From NCBI RefSeq assembly GCF_002251755.1, contig NZ_NOXT01000074.1, forward strand, positions 1 through 35,249: a stretch of DNA of 35,249 bases, in the 5' to 3' direction. Below are positions 24,596 through 35,249 of the stretch, piece by piece. The stretch is from Sandarakinorhabdus cyanobacteriorum (GTDB lineage: Bacteria; Pseudomonadota; Alphaproteobacteria; Sphingomonadales; Sphingomonadaceae). The position numbers were made by a program, and so were the translations under genes. Each line of letters opens with the position of its first letter. Position 1 is the first letter of the stretch. The notes under the pieces were generated by a model. The model was not told where the DNA came from. It saw nothing but the letters and a program-made list of their open reading frames with translations, and did no database searches.

Positions 24596-26059
24596 CTATT
24601 GGCGGACGAATTTCAGGTTGTGGGCGGCCGTTTGTGGTGGTGCGTCGGGCTGGGCCGGCTCCAGCGGGCGGGCAATCAGGGCAAAGCCGGTTTCTCCGGC
24701 CGGGCCAGCGGGTGCCGCGACATAGAGGTGCAGCCGGGTGGTGGCATCGGCCGCAACATCGATGCGGGTGCTGCGGGCGGCGTCGCGTTTGTCCATCGCG
24801 TCGGTCCACAATTTGCCATCCGGCAGGCCGGTCATCGCCAGTTCGATCCGACGCGGGCGGCTTTCCATGTTCCTGAGCTTGATCGTCCAGCCGTTGCGCA
24901 CCGTGCCGTCGGACATGATGATCATGATGGGATTGCGATCCTGGGCGGCATCGATGGCCAGCCGGGTGCGGCCGCCAAGCGTGAACAGCATGGCGACACC
25001 AATGCTGGCCCAGACGGCGAAGTAGATGAGGGTGCGCGGGCGCAGCAGAGTCTTCACCACCGGGGTCGCGGTGCCGCCGGCCAGTTCGCGTCTGTGATCA
25101 TCGAGGTTCAGATAGTCGATCAGGCCGCGCGGGCGGTTCAGCTTGCCCATCACCTCGTCGCAGGCATCGATGCACAGCGCGCAGTTGATGCAGCCCAGCT
25201 GCGGCCCGTTGCGGATATCGATGCCGGTGGGGCAGACCGAGACGCAGGCGTTGCAATCGATGCAGTCCCCGGCCTTGCCGGGCGCCATGGTGGCGGCCTT
25301 TTTCAAGCCTTGCGTGCGCGGTTCGCCGCGCCAGTCGCGATAGGTGACGATCAGCGATTTTTCATCGAGCATGGCGGTCTGGATGCGCGGCCAGGGGCAC
25401 ATGTAGATGCACACCTGTTCCCGCATGAAGCCGCCCAGTGTGAAGGTGGTGAAGGTGAGCACGGCGACGGTGGCATAGGCAACGAACGGGGCATCGCCGG
25501 CCATGAACTGGCGGGCGAGCGTGGGTGCGTCGGCGAAATAGAAGATCCAGGCCCCGCCGGTGGCGGCCGCGATGACCAGCCACAGGCTCCATTTCGTCAG
25601 CCGGCGGCCGAGCTTGGCGGCACTCCACGGCGCGGCGTTCAGCTTCAGCTGGGCGTTGCGGTCCCCGTCGATCCAGCGTTCGACATGTTGGAACAGATCG
25701 GTCCAAACGGTTTGCGGGCAGGCATATCCGCACCAGGCCCGGCCCACGGCGGACGTGACGAGGAACAGGCCAATGCCGGCCATGATCAGCAGGCCGGCGA
25801 CATAATAGAATTCCTGCGGCCAGATTTCGATGTCGAACATGAAGAAGCGGCGGCCGGCCAGATCGATCAGCACCGCCTGATCGGGGGCATGGGTGCCGCG
25901 ATCCCAGCGCAGCCAGGGCGTGATGTAATATACCGCCAGGCACAAGGCCATCACCGCCCATTTCAGGCGGCGGAACCGTCCGTTCACCACCCGGGGAAAG
26001 ACCGGCGCGCGCTTCTTGTAAAGGTCGCTCGTGGGATTGATGAGATCAAGAGCGGACAT
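24596..26059 (-). CDS. ccoG: Membrane iron-sulfur protein CcoG/FixG
   Basis: A 487-residue membrane protein with two ferredoxin-type [4Fe-4S] motifs: C266/269/272/276 (CIDCNACVSVCP) and C290/293/296/300. CGYACPQTVW (110-119) and CIYMCPWPR (217-225) are the conserved membrane-flanking Cys pairs of the family. Several transmembrane helices lie in the first 260 residues. The C-terminal third is an Ig-like periplasmic domain after one more helix. CcoG is described as a copper reductase in cbb3 assembly. The ATG at 26059 (MSALDLINPTSDLYKKR) matches the family start and overlaps the ccoP end by 14 bases; the frame upstream is inside ccoP and not used. Confidence 0.95.
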   Translation of the reverse strand: MSALDLINPTSDLYKKRAPVFPRVVNGRFRRLKWAVMALCLAVYYITPWLRWDRGTHAPDQAVLIDLAGRRFFMFDIEIWPQEFYYVAGLLIMAGIGLFLVTSAVGRAWCGYACPQTVWTDLFQHVERWIDGDRNAQLKLNAAPWSAAKLGRRLTKWSLWLVIAAATGGAWIFYFADAPTLARQFMAGDAPFVAYATVAVLTFTTFTLGGFMREQVCIYMCPWPRIQTAMLDEKSLIVTYRDWRGEPRTQGLKKAATMAPGKAGDCIDCNACVSVCPTGIDIRNGPQLGCINCALCIDACDEVMGKLNRPRGLIDYLNLDDHRRELAGGTATPVVKTLLRPRTLIYFAVWASIGVAMLFTLGGRTRLAIDAAQDRNPIMIIMSDGTVRNGWTIKLRNMESRPRRIELAMTGLPDGKLWTDAMDKRDAARSTRIDVAADATTRLHLYVAAPAGPAGETGFALIARPLEPAQPDAPPQTAAHNLKFVRQ

Positions 26060-26999
26060 TTGGTTTGCCAGTACCTGCGGTGCCTGTGTCGGCGGCGGCC
26101 GTCTGGGCCGGCGCTGCGGGGGGAACAGCGGTTGCGGTCTGGGGTTGCGGCAGGGCTTCGCCACCGCCCAGCGAATGGACATAGGTGGCCAGCATCTTGA
26201 TGGTGACCGGATCGAGCCGGCCGGCCCAGTGCGGCATGACACCAAAGCGCGCCTTGCTGATCGTCTGGGTCAGGGCGGCGCGATCGCTGCCATAGAGCCA
26301 GATGCCGTCGGCAAGATTGGGGGCGCCCATCTCGCGATTGCCCTTGCCGCTTTCGCCGTGGCAGCTGGCACAGTTTTCGGCGAACAGCTGGGCCCCGGCA
26401 GCGTTGGGCTTGTCTTGCCCCGACAGCGAGCGGACATGGGTGACAAGCTGCTGGATCTGGCCTTTGGACAGCATGTCGGCAAAGGCCGGCATCTGGCTGT
26501 AGCGGGTTTCATCAGACTGGCTGCGGATGCCGTGGCTGATGGTGGTGTGGATCGAAACGATGTCACCGCCCCACAGCCAATCATCATCCTTGAGATTGGG
26601 ATAGCCCCTGGCGCCGGTGGCGCTGGAGCCGTGGCATTGCACGCAGTTGACCTTGAAGGCGGCGTTGCCCCCTTCGATGGCCGAGCGCATGAGTTGCGGA
26701 TTGGCGGCAAGATTTTCGACTGGCGTGGCCGCAATGGCGTTGAGCAGCGGCGCCCGCGTCGCCGCTTCGGCCTTGAGCGCGGCATCAAGCTGGCCACGGC
26801 TGGACCAGCCGGTCATGCCCGCCACATCCGGGAAGGACGGATAGGCGACCACATAGCCGGCGGCGAACACCACGGTGCCGGCGAAGATATAGACCCACCA
26901 GCGCGGCAGCGGCGTGTCCAGTTCCTCGATGCCATCCCATTCGTGGCCAACCAGGTTGGTGCCCGTGGCCTCGTCAACGCGCTTGTTGTGATCAGTCAT
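26046..26999 (-). CDS. ccoP: cbb3 oxidase diheme cytochrome c subunit CcoP
   Basis: A 317-residue subunit that passes electrons from cytochrome c to CcoO/CcoN. The N-terminal HEWDGIEELDTPLPRWWVYIF motif and one transmembrane helix (about 34-54) anchor it. Two heme c sites follow: C119-VQ-CH123 with a likely distal Met170 (SQMPAF), and C210-AS-CH214 with Met255 (GVMPHW). The last 40 residues are a Pro/Ala/Thr-rich tail (after GGGEALPQP) beyond the usual end of the second cytochrome domain; their role is unknown. The ATG at 26999 overlaps the ccoQ end by eight bases. Confidence 0.97.
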   Translation of the reverse strand: MTDHNKRVDEATGTNLVGHEWDGIEELDTPLPRWWVYIFAGTVVFAAGYVVAYPSFPDVAGMTGWSSRGQLDAALKAEAATRAPLLNAIAATPVENLAANPQLMRSAIEGGNAAFKVNCVQCHGSSATGARGYPNLKDDDWLWGGDIVSIHTTISHGIRSQSDETRYSQMPAFADMLSKGQIQQLVTHVRSLSGQDKPNAAGAQLFAENCASCHGESGKGNREMGAPNLADGIWLYGSDRAALTQTISKARFGVMPHWAGRLDPVTIKMLATYVHSLGGGEALPQPQTATAVPPAAPAQTAAADTGTAGTGKPNVRS

Positions 27000-27153
27000 C
27001 AGCGTGACTCCTGAAAATCATGGCTGCGGCTTCGTCGTGGCGGCGCCGCGCGCCGGGCCGGAAGGTCCAGCTGACAAAGCCGAGGAAGAGGAGCGTCATG
27101 GCAAGCAGGCCCCAGCTGTCGGCGAAATGGCGCAGGCTTTCATAATCGCTCAT
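26992..27153 (-). CDS. ccoQ: cbb3 oxidase small subunit CcoQ/FixQ
   Basis: A 53-residue membrane protein beginning [19 protein letters not shown], with one transmembrane helix (about 12-30, ending FLGFVSWTF) and a basic/charged tail ([12 protein letters not shown]). This is the usual CcoQ layout; the protein stabilises CcoP association. The ATG at 27153 overlaps the ccoO stop by four bases, and the stop overlaps ccoP by eight. The order ccoO-ccoQ-ccoP supports the call. Confidence 0.95.
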   Translation of the reverse strand: MSDYESLRHFADSWGLLAMTLLFLGFVSWTFRPGARRRHDEAAAMIFRSHADD

Positions 27154-27905
27154 TTCGGCTGCTCCTGCGCCTCGGCCGCCTTGAAATCGACCAGGGTACC
27201 CAGCATCTGCAGATAGGCGATCAGCGCATCCATTTCGGAGACCATGGCCGGGTTGCCATCGAAATCCCGGGCCTGGGCCTTGGGGAAGCGCGCCTGCAGA
27301 TCGGATGCATCGGCATCCGCTGTCGCCTGCAGGGTGAGATCGGCGTTGGCGGTGCTGATGTCCTTGTCGGTATAGGGCACGCCGACGTTGCGCAGGGCCT
27401 TCAGATGGGCGGCCATGTCGCCGGCGTTCAGCGGCTTTTCGGCCAGGAAGGCATAGGGCGGCATGATCGATTCCGGCACGACGCTGCGCGGATCCTTCAG
27501 ATGCTCCCGGTGCCATTCGTCCGAATAGCGGCCGCCAACCCGGGCCAGATCGGGCCCGGTGCGCTTGGAGCCCCACTGGAAGGGGTGGTCATACATGCTC
27601 TCGGCCGCCAGGCTGTAGTGGCCATAACGTTCCACCTCGTCCTTGAAGGGGCGGACCATCTGGCTGTGGCAGACATAGCAGCCTTCGCGCATATAGATGT
27701 TGCGGCCGGCGAGTTCGAGCGGGGTGTAGGGACGTACGCCTTCCACCTTCTCGATGGTGCTGTCGACCCAGAAGAGCGGCGCGATTTCCACGATGCCGCC
27801 GATGGCAACGGCAACCAGGGAGCACAGGCCGAGCAACGTGATGTTGCGTTCCAGCGTGCGGTGGGAGAAGCCGGGTTTCTCAGGGGTTTGCGGGTGGGAA
27901 GCCAT
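27150..27905 (-). CDS. ccoO: cbb3 oxidase monoheme cytochrome c subunit CcoO
   Basis: A 251-residue subunit. One N-terminal transmembrane helix (about 23-45) anchors a cytochrome c domain with the heme site C76-YV-CH80 ([15 protein letters not shown]). Other family landmarks are [26 protein letters not shown] and SIMPPYAFL with the likely axial Met. It receives electrons from CcoP and passes them to the CcoN heme b. The start at 27905 lies 12 bases after the ccoN stop. A 4-bp overlap joins it to ccoQ. Confidence 0.97.
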   Translation of the reverse strand: MASHPQTPEKPGFSHRTLERNITLLGLCSLVAVAIGGIVEIAPLFWVDSTIEKVEGVRPYTPLELAGRNIYMREGCYVCHSQMVRPFKDEVERYGHYSLAAESMYDHPFQWGSKRTGPDLARVGGRYSDEWHREHLKDPRSVVPESIMPPYAFLAEKPLNAGDMAAHLKALRNVGVPYTDKDISTANADLTLQATADADASDLQARFPKAQARDFDGNPAMVSEMDALIAYLQMLGTLVDFKAAEAQEQPK

Positions 27906-27917
27906 GTGCGTTCTCCC

Positions 27918-29582
27918 TCATTCAGCCGGTTGCAGGGCGCCGGCAGCCGAAGCCGGTGCGGGCAGGGGACGATCGGCCCTGGCATCGTAGGGCGTCTCGG
28001 TCATCGGGGCTTCGGCGCGGATGCGTCCTGCGATGGTCATCGCGATGTTCCAGGCAAAGACCAGGGCGCCCGAGAGGTAAAGCGCGCCGCCAAAGGCCCG
28101 CAGCAGGAACATCGGGTGGATGGCAGCCACGGTTTCGGCGAAGCTGTTCACCAGATAGCCATCGGCACCATATTCACGCCACATCAGCCCTTGCGTGATG
28201 CCGGCCACCCACATCGAGGCGTTGTAGAAGACGATCCCGCCGGTCGCGAGCCAGAAGTGCCAGTTGATCAGCCGCAGGCTGTACAGGCGCTGGCGGTTCC
28301 ACAGGCGCGGGGCCAGATAGTACATGCAGGCAAAGGTGATCATGCCGTTCCAGCCAAGCGCGCCGGAGTGGACATGGCCGATCGTCCAGTCGGTATAGTG
28401 CGACAGGCTGTTGACCGACTTGATCGACATCATCGGGCCTTCAAAGGTGCTCATGCCGTAGAAGGCGAGGGCCAGAACCATCATGCGGATGATGGGATCG
28501 GTGCGGATCTTGTCCCACGCGCCGTTGAGCGTCATCAGGCCGTTGATCATGCCGCCCCACGACGGCATCCACAGCATGACCGAGAACACCATGCCCAGGC
28601 TTTGCGCCCAGTCGGGCAACGAGGTGTAGTGCAGGTGGTGCGGACCGGCCCAGATATAGAGGAAGATCAGCGACCAGAAGTGGATGATCGACAGGCGATA
28701 GCTGTAGACTGGCCGTTCGGCCTGCTTGGGCACGAAATAGTACATCATGGCCAGGAAGCCGGCGGTGAGGAAGAAGCCCACGGCGTTGTGGCCATACCAC
28801 CATTGGGTGAGGGCATCCTGCACGCCGGCAAAGGCCGAATAGCTCTTGGCGCCAACCAGGCTGACGGGCAGCGACAGATTGTTGACCAGGTGCAGCATGG
28901 CCACGGTGATGATGAAGGCCAGGTAGAACCAATTGGCGACATAGATGTGCGGTTCGCGCCGCTTGATGACCGTGCCGCCAAAGACGATCAGATAGGCGAC
29001 CCACACGATGGTGAGCCACAGATCGACATACCATTCCGGCTCGGCATATTCCTTGGCCTCGGTGACGCCGAGCAGATAGCCGGTGGCAGCCAGCACGATG
29101 AACAGCTGATAGCCCCAGAATACGAAGCGGGCGAGGCTGGGGAAGGCCAGGCGGGCGCGGCAGGTGCGCTGCACGACGAAGAAGCTGGTGCAGAGCAGGG
29201 CGTTGCCGCCGAAGGCGAAGATCACCGCCGAGGTGTGCAGCGGCCGCAGCCGGCCGAAGGTGGTGTACTCAAGGTTGAAGTTGAGCACCGGATAAGCCAG
29301 CTGGAGCGCGATGAACAGGCCGGCCAGCAGCCCGACCACGCCCCAGAAGGTGGTGGCGATCACGCCCCAGCGCACCGGCGCGTCATCATAAACGCTTTCA
29401 TCGTGCCCAAGCCGGGCGGTGACATCGGATGTGGCCATCACCGCCAGCGCCGCGATCAACGCGGCCAGCGCCATGATGCCCATGTGAATGGCAAAGGCCG
29501 TATCCTGGGCCTGGGCCATGGCAACCAGCGCCAAGACCATCGCCAGAAACAGGCCGCCGGATTTTGCCAGCGTCGCAGGCAT
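27918..29582 (-). CDS. ccoN: cbb3 oxidase catalytic subunit CcoN
   Basis: A 554-residue, about 12-helix heme-copper oxidase subunit that reduces oxygen to water with high affinity. Heme and CuB ligands are visible as His in [25 protein letters not shown] and [14 protein letters not shown]. The Tyr of [10 protein letters not shown] is the active-site tyrosine expected in C-type oxidases. The ATG at 29582 is preceded by AAGGGGG. It is the first gene of the ccoNOQP-GHIS operon. An FNR/FixK-type box is centred about 120 bases upstream of the start. The 112-bp region between box and start holds no other gene. Confidence 0.97.
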   Translation of the reverse strand: MPATLAKSGGLFLAMVLALVAMAQAQDTAFAIHMGIMALAALIAALAVMATSDVTARLGHDESVYDDAPVRWGVIATTFWGVVGLLAGLFIALQLAYPVLNFNLEYTTFGRLRPLHTSAVIFAFGGNALLCTSFFVVQRTCRARLAFPSLARFVFWGYQLFIVLAATGYLLGVTEAKEYAEPEWYVDLWLTIVWVAYLIVFGGTVIKRREPHIYVANWFYLAFIITVAMLHLVNNLSLPVSLVGAKSYSAFAGVQDALTQWWYGHNAVGFFLTAGFLAMMYYFVPKQAERPVYSYRLSIIHFWSLIFLYIWAGPHHLHYTSLPDWAQSLGMVFSVMLWMPSWGGMINGLMTLNGAWDKIRTDPIIRMMVLALAFYGMSTFEGPMMSIKSVNSLSHYTDWTIGHVHSGALGWNGMITFACMYYLAPRLWNRQRLYSLRLINWHFWLATGGIVFYNASMWVAGITQGLMWREYGADGYLVNSFAETVAAIHPMFLLRAFGGALYLSGALVFAWNIAMTIAGRIRAEAPMTETPYDARADRPLPAPASAAGALQPAE

Positions 29583-29694
29583 GCGTGCCCCCTTTTTGCA
29601 AGTTCGGTGGCCGATGTTTCGCGCCGGATGCTGCGCTGCGGGAATACGGGCTTGCCCTATTAGGTAATGGTCCGGAGGCGCTTTCCGGGCGGGA

Positions 29695-29708
29695 TTGACC
29701 TACATCAA
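29695..29708. promoter_or_regulatory. FNR/FixK-type box between ccoN and the ATP-grasp gene
   Basis: TTGAC-CTAC-ATCAA fits the TTGAY-N4-RTCAA consensus at every defined position and is nearly palindromic. It lies between the divergent ccoN (start 29582, minus) and ATP-grasp gene (start 29770, plus). A class II site would place transcription starts near 29660 for ccoN and 29743 for the plus-strand gene, leaving leaders of about 78 and 27 bases. Oxygen-limited activation of ccoN from this site is expected from known FixK regulons. Confidence 0.75.
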
Positions 29709-29769
29709 ATCAGGCTCGCGCCATTTGTGCGGGCCGTTTCGGCTGCCGTGGGGTGGCGGAAGGCTGCGT

Positions 29770-30684
29770 ATGCACCAACTCGCCATTGTCTATGACCACC
29801 CGCGCTGGTTCCAGCCGATGTTTGCCGCGCTGGAACGCGCCGGCATTGACTATGTGGCGGTGCACACCGATGGCCATGGCTTTGATCCGATTGGCGGGCA
29901 GCCGCCAGCGCCGGTGATTTTCAACCGGGTGGCCATGGGCGGCTATCGGGTGGGGCGCGGGCATCCGGTGTTCTATGCGATGGCCCTGCTCGATCACTGG
30001 GCGGGGCAGGGGGCGCTGGTGCTGAATGGCACAAATGCCATGGCCATCGATGCAAGCAAGGCGCGGCAGTTGGCGCTGATCAACCGGTTGGGCCTGGGCG
30101 CGCCGGCCACGCGGGTGGTGCACGATGTGCCGGCCCTGATGGCGGCGGCGCGAACCGTGGGCTTTCCGCTTGTGGTCAAGGCCGATATCGGCGGATCGAG
30201 TTCGGGCATCCTGCGCTTTGATTGTGTTGAGGATCTGGCCGATGCCGCCAATGCCGGACGGCTGCCGCAAACCGCCAATGGTGTGTGGCTATGCCAGGCG
30301 CTGGTGCGGCCGCGCGGCGGGCTGGTGACCCGGATCGAGGTGCTGGGCGGGCGCTATCTTTATGGCCTGGACGTGGCCGCCGCCGATGATGCCCTGGCCA
30401 TCGATTCCCCCGATGCCCGGGTGCAGCGGCTGGCGACGCGGCGACGCATGCGGGCCGAACCGCCACCGGCGCTGATTTCCGCGGCCGAGATGCTGGCGCG
30501 CGAAGCCGGCATGGAAGCCTGCGGGATCGAATATATGATCGATGATCGCTGCGGCACCGCGCGTTTTCACGATATCAATGGCCTGTCGATGTTTGTCGAC
30601 AATCCGATGGATGTGCTGGGCTGGGATCCGCACGACCGGCTGGTCGAGCGCCTGTGGCATCATATCCGCCGCATGGGCGGTTAG
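29770..30684 (+). CDS. ATP-grasp (RimK-like) ligase
   Basis: A 304-residue ATP-grasp enzyme of the RimK / alpha-L-glutamate ligase type. It would join a carboxylate to an amine or thiol using ATP. The N-terminal domain starts MHQLAIVYDHPRWF. The ATP-grasp part includes LALINRLGLGAPATRVV, FPLVVKADIGGSSSGI (phosphate-binding loop with Lys) and a metal-binding end FHDINGLSMFVDNP. The substrate is unknown. The ATG at 29770 has GGAAGG upstream. The in-frame start at 29695 falls inside the FNR-type box and is rejected. It diverges from ccoN and may share its control. A 35-base gap separates it from pabBC, so they may form one transcript. Confidence 0.82.
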   Translation: MHQLAIVYDHPRWFQPMFAALERAGIDYVAVHTDGHGFDPIGGQPPAPVIFNRVAMGGYRVGRGHPVFYAMALLDHWAGQGALVLNGTNAMAIDASKARQLALINRLGLGAPATRVVHDVPALMAAARTVGFPLVVKADIGGSSSGILRFDCVEDLADAANAGRLPQTANGVWLCQALVRPRGGLVTRIEVLGGRYLYGLDVAAADDALAIDSPDARVQRLATRRRMRAEPPPALISAAEMLAREAGMEACGIEYMIDDRCGTARFHDINGLSMFVDNPMDVLGWDPHDRLVERLWHHIRRMGG

Positions 30685-30719
30685 TTGCCGCCCGCCGGCG
30701 CCGGCATTATGCCGCTGCG

Positions 30720-33703
<2,984 letters not shown>

Positions 33704-33841
33704 ATGCCCGGTTCACCCCGGCGGATTTGACACAATTGACAGATTCGCCGGAAATGGAGACTATTTTTGCTGACAAAATCGGCGCGTCGACACGGGTCAA
33801 CAATGCCATATCCCGCCCATGTAGGACAGCCCAACTGACAA

Positions 33842-33949
33842 ATCCTCCCCCTGTGCGGGAGGTGCCCGCAGGGCGGAGGGGGGCGCCAGAGCCGCGCGCC
33901 GGCCCCCTCCGCCGCCCTCCGGTCGGCACCTCCCCCAGCGGGGGAGGAT
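33842..33949. repeat. Large REP-like imperfect palindrome
   Basis: The arms 33842-33884 and 33901-33949 are imperfect reverse complements, starting ATCCTCCCCC and ending GGGGGAGGAT, with inner matching GGAGGTGCC/GGCACCTCC and GGCGGAGGGGG/CCCCCTCCGCC tracts. They form a long stem with small bulges around a short GC-rich loop. Similar C/G-tract palindromes are common between genes in sphingomonads and caulobacters. It may act as a terminator for the aminotransferase or as a mobile REP/REPIN-type element. The rest of the 267-bp gap (33704-33970) shows no gene. Confidence 0.75.
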
Positions 33950-33970
33950 CATCCATCCCGAGGCCCGCTG

Positions 33971-34426
33971 ATGCGCATTGCCCTGTATGAACCGGAAATC
34001 GCCGGCAATGTGGGCGCCGTGCTGCGGCTGGGCGCGTGCCTCGGCGTGCCCGTCGATCTGATCGAGCCCATGGGCTTTGTGTGGGACGACAGGCGCGTGC
34101 GCCGCGCCGCCATGGATTATATCGACCATGTGACGGTGACGCGCCACGCCAGCTGGGCCGATTTCCTCGCCCGCCACAGTGGCGCGCGGCTGGTGCTGCT
34201 CACCAGCAAGGCCAGCCAATCGCCCTATGATTTTGCCTTCCAGGCCGATGATATCCTGTTGTTCGGCCGGGAAAGCGCTGGCGTGCCCGATGCGGTGGCG
34301 GATTGCTGCCCCCACCGCCTGCGCCTGCCGATGCAACCCGGTGTGCGCTCGTTCAACCTCGCCATGTCGGCCGGGATCGCCGTGTCCGAAGCCTTGCGCC
34401 AAACCGGCCAGCTGCCTGCGGCCTGA
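33971..34426 (+). CDS. trmL: tRNA (cytidine/uridine-34-2'-O)-methyltransferase TrmL
   Basis: A 151-residue SPOUT-fold methyltransferase that 2'-O-methylates the wobble base of certain tRNA-Leu, using SAM. The motifs in order are ALYEPEIAGNVGAVLRLGAC (with the conserved Pro-Glu-Ile-Ala-Gly-Asn), ILLFGRESAGVP (SAM knot) and LRLPMQPGVRSFNLAMSAGIAVSEAL (catalytic loop and knot). The length and motifs match TrmL closely. The ATG at 33971 has GAGG eight bases upstream, just past the REP-like palindrome. It converges with the spermidine-synthase-like gene, with nine bases between stops. Confidence 0.95.
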   Translation: MRIALYEPEIAGNVGAVLRLGACLGVPVDLIEPMGFVWDDRRVRRAAMDYIDHVTVTRHASWADFLARHSGARLVLLTSKASQSPYDFAFQADDILLFGRESAGVPDAVADCCPHRLRLPMQPGVRSFNLAMSAGIAVSEALRQTGQLPAA

Positions 34427-34435
34427 GCGCCCGCA

Positions 34436-35107
34436 TCAGCGCGGCACCGCAAACCAGATCACATGGGCAGCGCCCTTGCCATTCTCGCGCGCCCGCACTG
34501 ACACCGTGTCCACAGCGAAGCCAGCCCGTTCCAGCCGGCGGCCAAAGGCCGGATCGGGCGCGGCCGACCAGATCGCCAACACCCCGCCCGGCCGCAGCGC
34601 CCGTCGCGCCACCGCCAGCCCCCGCGCGCCATAGAGCCCGTCATTGGCCGCACGGGTCAGGCCATCGGGGCCATTGTCCACATCCAGCAGGATCGCATCA
34701 TAACGGCCCGCCCCCTGGTCCATCACCGCGCCGACATCGCCCATCACCAGCGTCACCCGCCGATCATCCAGGCAACCCGCCGCCACCGCCGCCATCGGCC
34801 CACGTGCCCATTCGATGATGCCCGGCACCAGCTCCGCCACCGTCACCCGCGCCTCCGCCCCCAGCCGGCCGAGCACCGCCCGCAAGGTGAACCCCATGCC
34901 ATACCCACCCACCAGCACATGCGGGGCCGCCCGCCCGGCCAACCGGTCACAGGCCATGGTGCCCAACGCCACCTCCGACCCATGCTGCCGCGTGCTCATC
35001 AACTCGTTGCGATCCAGCACGATCATGAAATCATCACCCCGCCGGAACAACCGCAGCGGCGGCCCACCCGGCACCTCGGCCACACCCACGAGTTCCCGCG
35101 GGATCAT
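34436..35107 (-). CDS. Spermidine-synthase-like SAM-binding protein
   Basis: A 223-residue Rossmann-fold protein related to polyamine aminopropyltransferases / small SAM methyltransferases. Motif I is VLVGGYGMGFTLRAVLG (about 65-81), followed by VTVAELVPGIIEWA with the ribose-binding Glu. Motif VMGDVGAVM and the acidic DAILLDVDNGPDGLT segment follow, as in spermidine synthase folds. It is shorter than true spermidine synthases (about 280 residues), so the substrate is uncertain. The only plausible in-frame start is the ATG at 35107. It has no ribosome-binding site close by, but it overlaps the stop of a nine-codon frame that has a good one. Confidence 0.82.
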   Translation of the reverse strand: MIPRELVGVAEVPGGPPLRLFRRGDDFMIVLDRNELMSTRQHGSEVALGTMACDRLAGRAAPHVLVGGYGMGFTLRAVLGRLGAEARVTVAELVPGIIEWARGPMAAVAAGCLDDRRVTLVMGDVGAVMDQGAGRYDAILLDVDNGPDGLTRAANDGLYGARGLAVARRALRPGGVLAIWSAAPDPAFGRRLERAGFAVDTVSVRARENGKGAAHVIWFAVPR

Positions 35108-35133
35108 CCGGCGGTGATTGCGGTTGCTGTCAT
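35104..35133 (-). CDS. Possible nine-codon leader frame (MTATAITAG)
   Basis: On the minus strand AAGGAG (35142-35147) lies eight bases before an ATG at 35133. This opens a nine-codon frame ending TGA at 35104, which overlaps the ATG of the spermidine-synthase-like gene (ATGA). The arrangement would deliver ribosomes to the downstream start by coupling. No attenuator hairpin is evident. An alternative is that the strong Shine-Dalgarno is fortuitous or that a frameshift separates it from the gene. Bases 35134-35249 show no gene. Confidence 0.25.
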   Translation of the reverse strand: MTATAITAG

Positions 35134-35249
35134 GCGCGCATCTCCTTGGCGGCGAGGCATGGCAGAGGCGGGGCGCTGGGGCCAGCGGGATTTTGGTCGA
35201 AAGGAAGGGGGCCTCCGCCCCGGATCAAGCAACCGTGGAGGCTTTGAGT

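Noticed and set aside
27405-29663. Open frame of about 750 codons on the plus strand, antisense to ccoO/ccoN
   Set aside because: Composition is His/Gly/Asp/Gln-rich with no fold. The minus strand encodes unmistakable oxidase subunits.
29583-29694. tRNA or small RNA gene in the ccoN leader
   Set aside because: No cloverleaf or conserved tRNA boxes; only short GC-rich self-complementary bits are present.
33725-33740. TTGACACAATTGACA after aspC as an FNR-type site
   Set aside because: The half-sites are direct repeats, not inverted, and no gene start lies at a suitable distance.

Overview
The window is GC-rich, almost fully coding chromosomal DNA. It carries a complete cbb3 oxidase cluster (ccoNOQP-GHIS) beside fixLJ, a PabB-PabC fusion, an S9 peptidase, a penicillin-acylase-type hydrolase and a DUF1330 protein. 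This gene content and codon style point to an alphaproteobacterium, most likely of the Sphingomonadales. That placement is inference from content, since no rRNA gene is present. I saw no tRNA or rRNA gene, insertion sequence, phage gene or CRISPR array.

Left part (1-13.6 kb). A small secreted protein gene and a LolA-like exported protein gene diverge from a perfect 16-bp palindrome, and a DUF1330 gene follows the latter. Facing them is a five-gene minus-strand operon that starts near 13.48 kb and ends at 1492. Its order is: a TIR / degenerate-cyclase / AAA-STAND / helical-repeat protein; a beta-lactamase-fold serine hydrolase; a large metallophosphoesterase; a 1235-residue fusion of a GMC (cholesterol-oxidase-like) flavoenzyme to an alpha/beta hydrolase with an apparent Cys nucleophile; and an exported Ntn-hydrolase acylase. 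Three of the four junctions are 4-bp ATGA overlaps. An AT-rich stretch with a perfect inverted repeat lies just upstream. This operon is the best candidate for an undescribed system.

Middle part (13.6-19.8 kb). An exported S9 peptidase diverges from an acyl-CoA dehydrogenase. A DUF6671-like gene overlaps the 3' end of pyrC (class II dihydroorotase). A tandem universal stress protein follows.

Respiratory part (19.8-29.7 kb). fixL (heme-PAS histidine kinase) and fixJ converge on a tightly overlapped minus-strand operon: ccoN-ccoO-ccoQ-ccoP-ccoG-ccoH-ccoI-ccoS, ending in a small Cys-rich exported protein. FNR/FixK-type boxes lie upstream of ccoN and of fixL. Together they suggest an oxygen-sensing circuit controlling a high-affinity terminal oxidase and its copper and heme maturation factors. 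No fixK/fnr gene is in the window.

Right part (29.7-35.2 kb). An ATP-grasp ligase gene diverges from ccoN and shares the FNR-type box. It is followed by pabBC, an aspartate-type aminotransferase, a REP-like large palindrome, trmL, and a convergent spermidine-synthase-like gene that may be preceded by a nine-codon leader frame.
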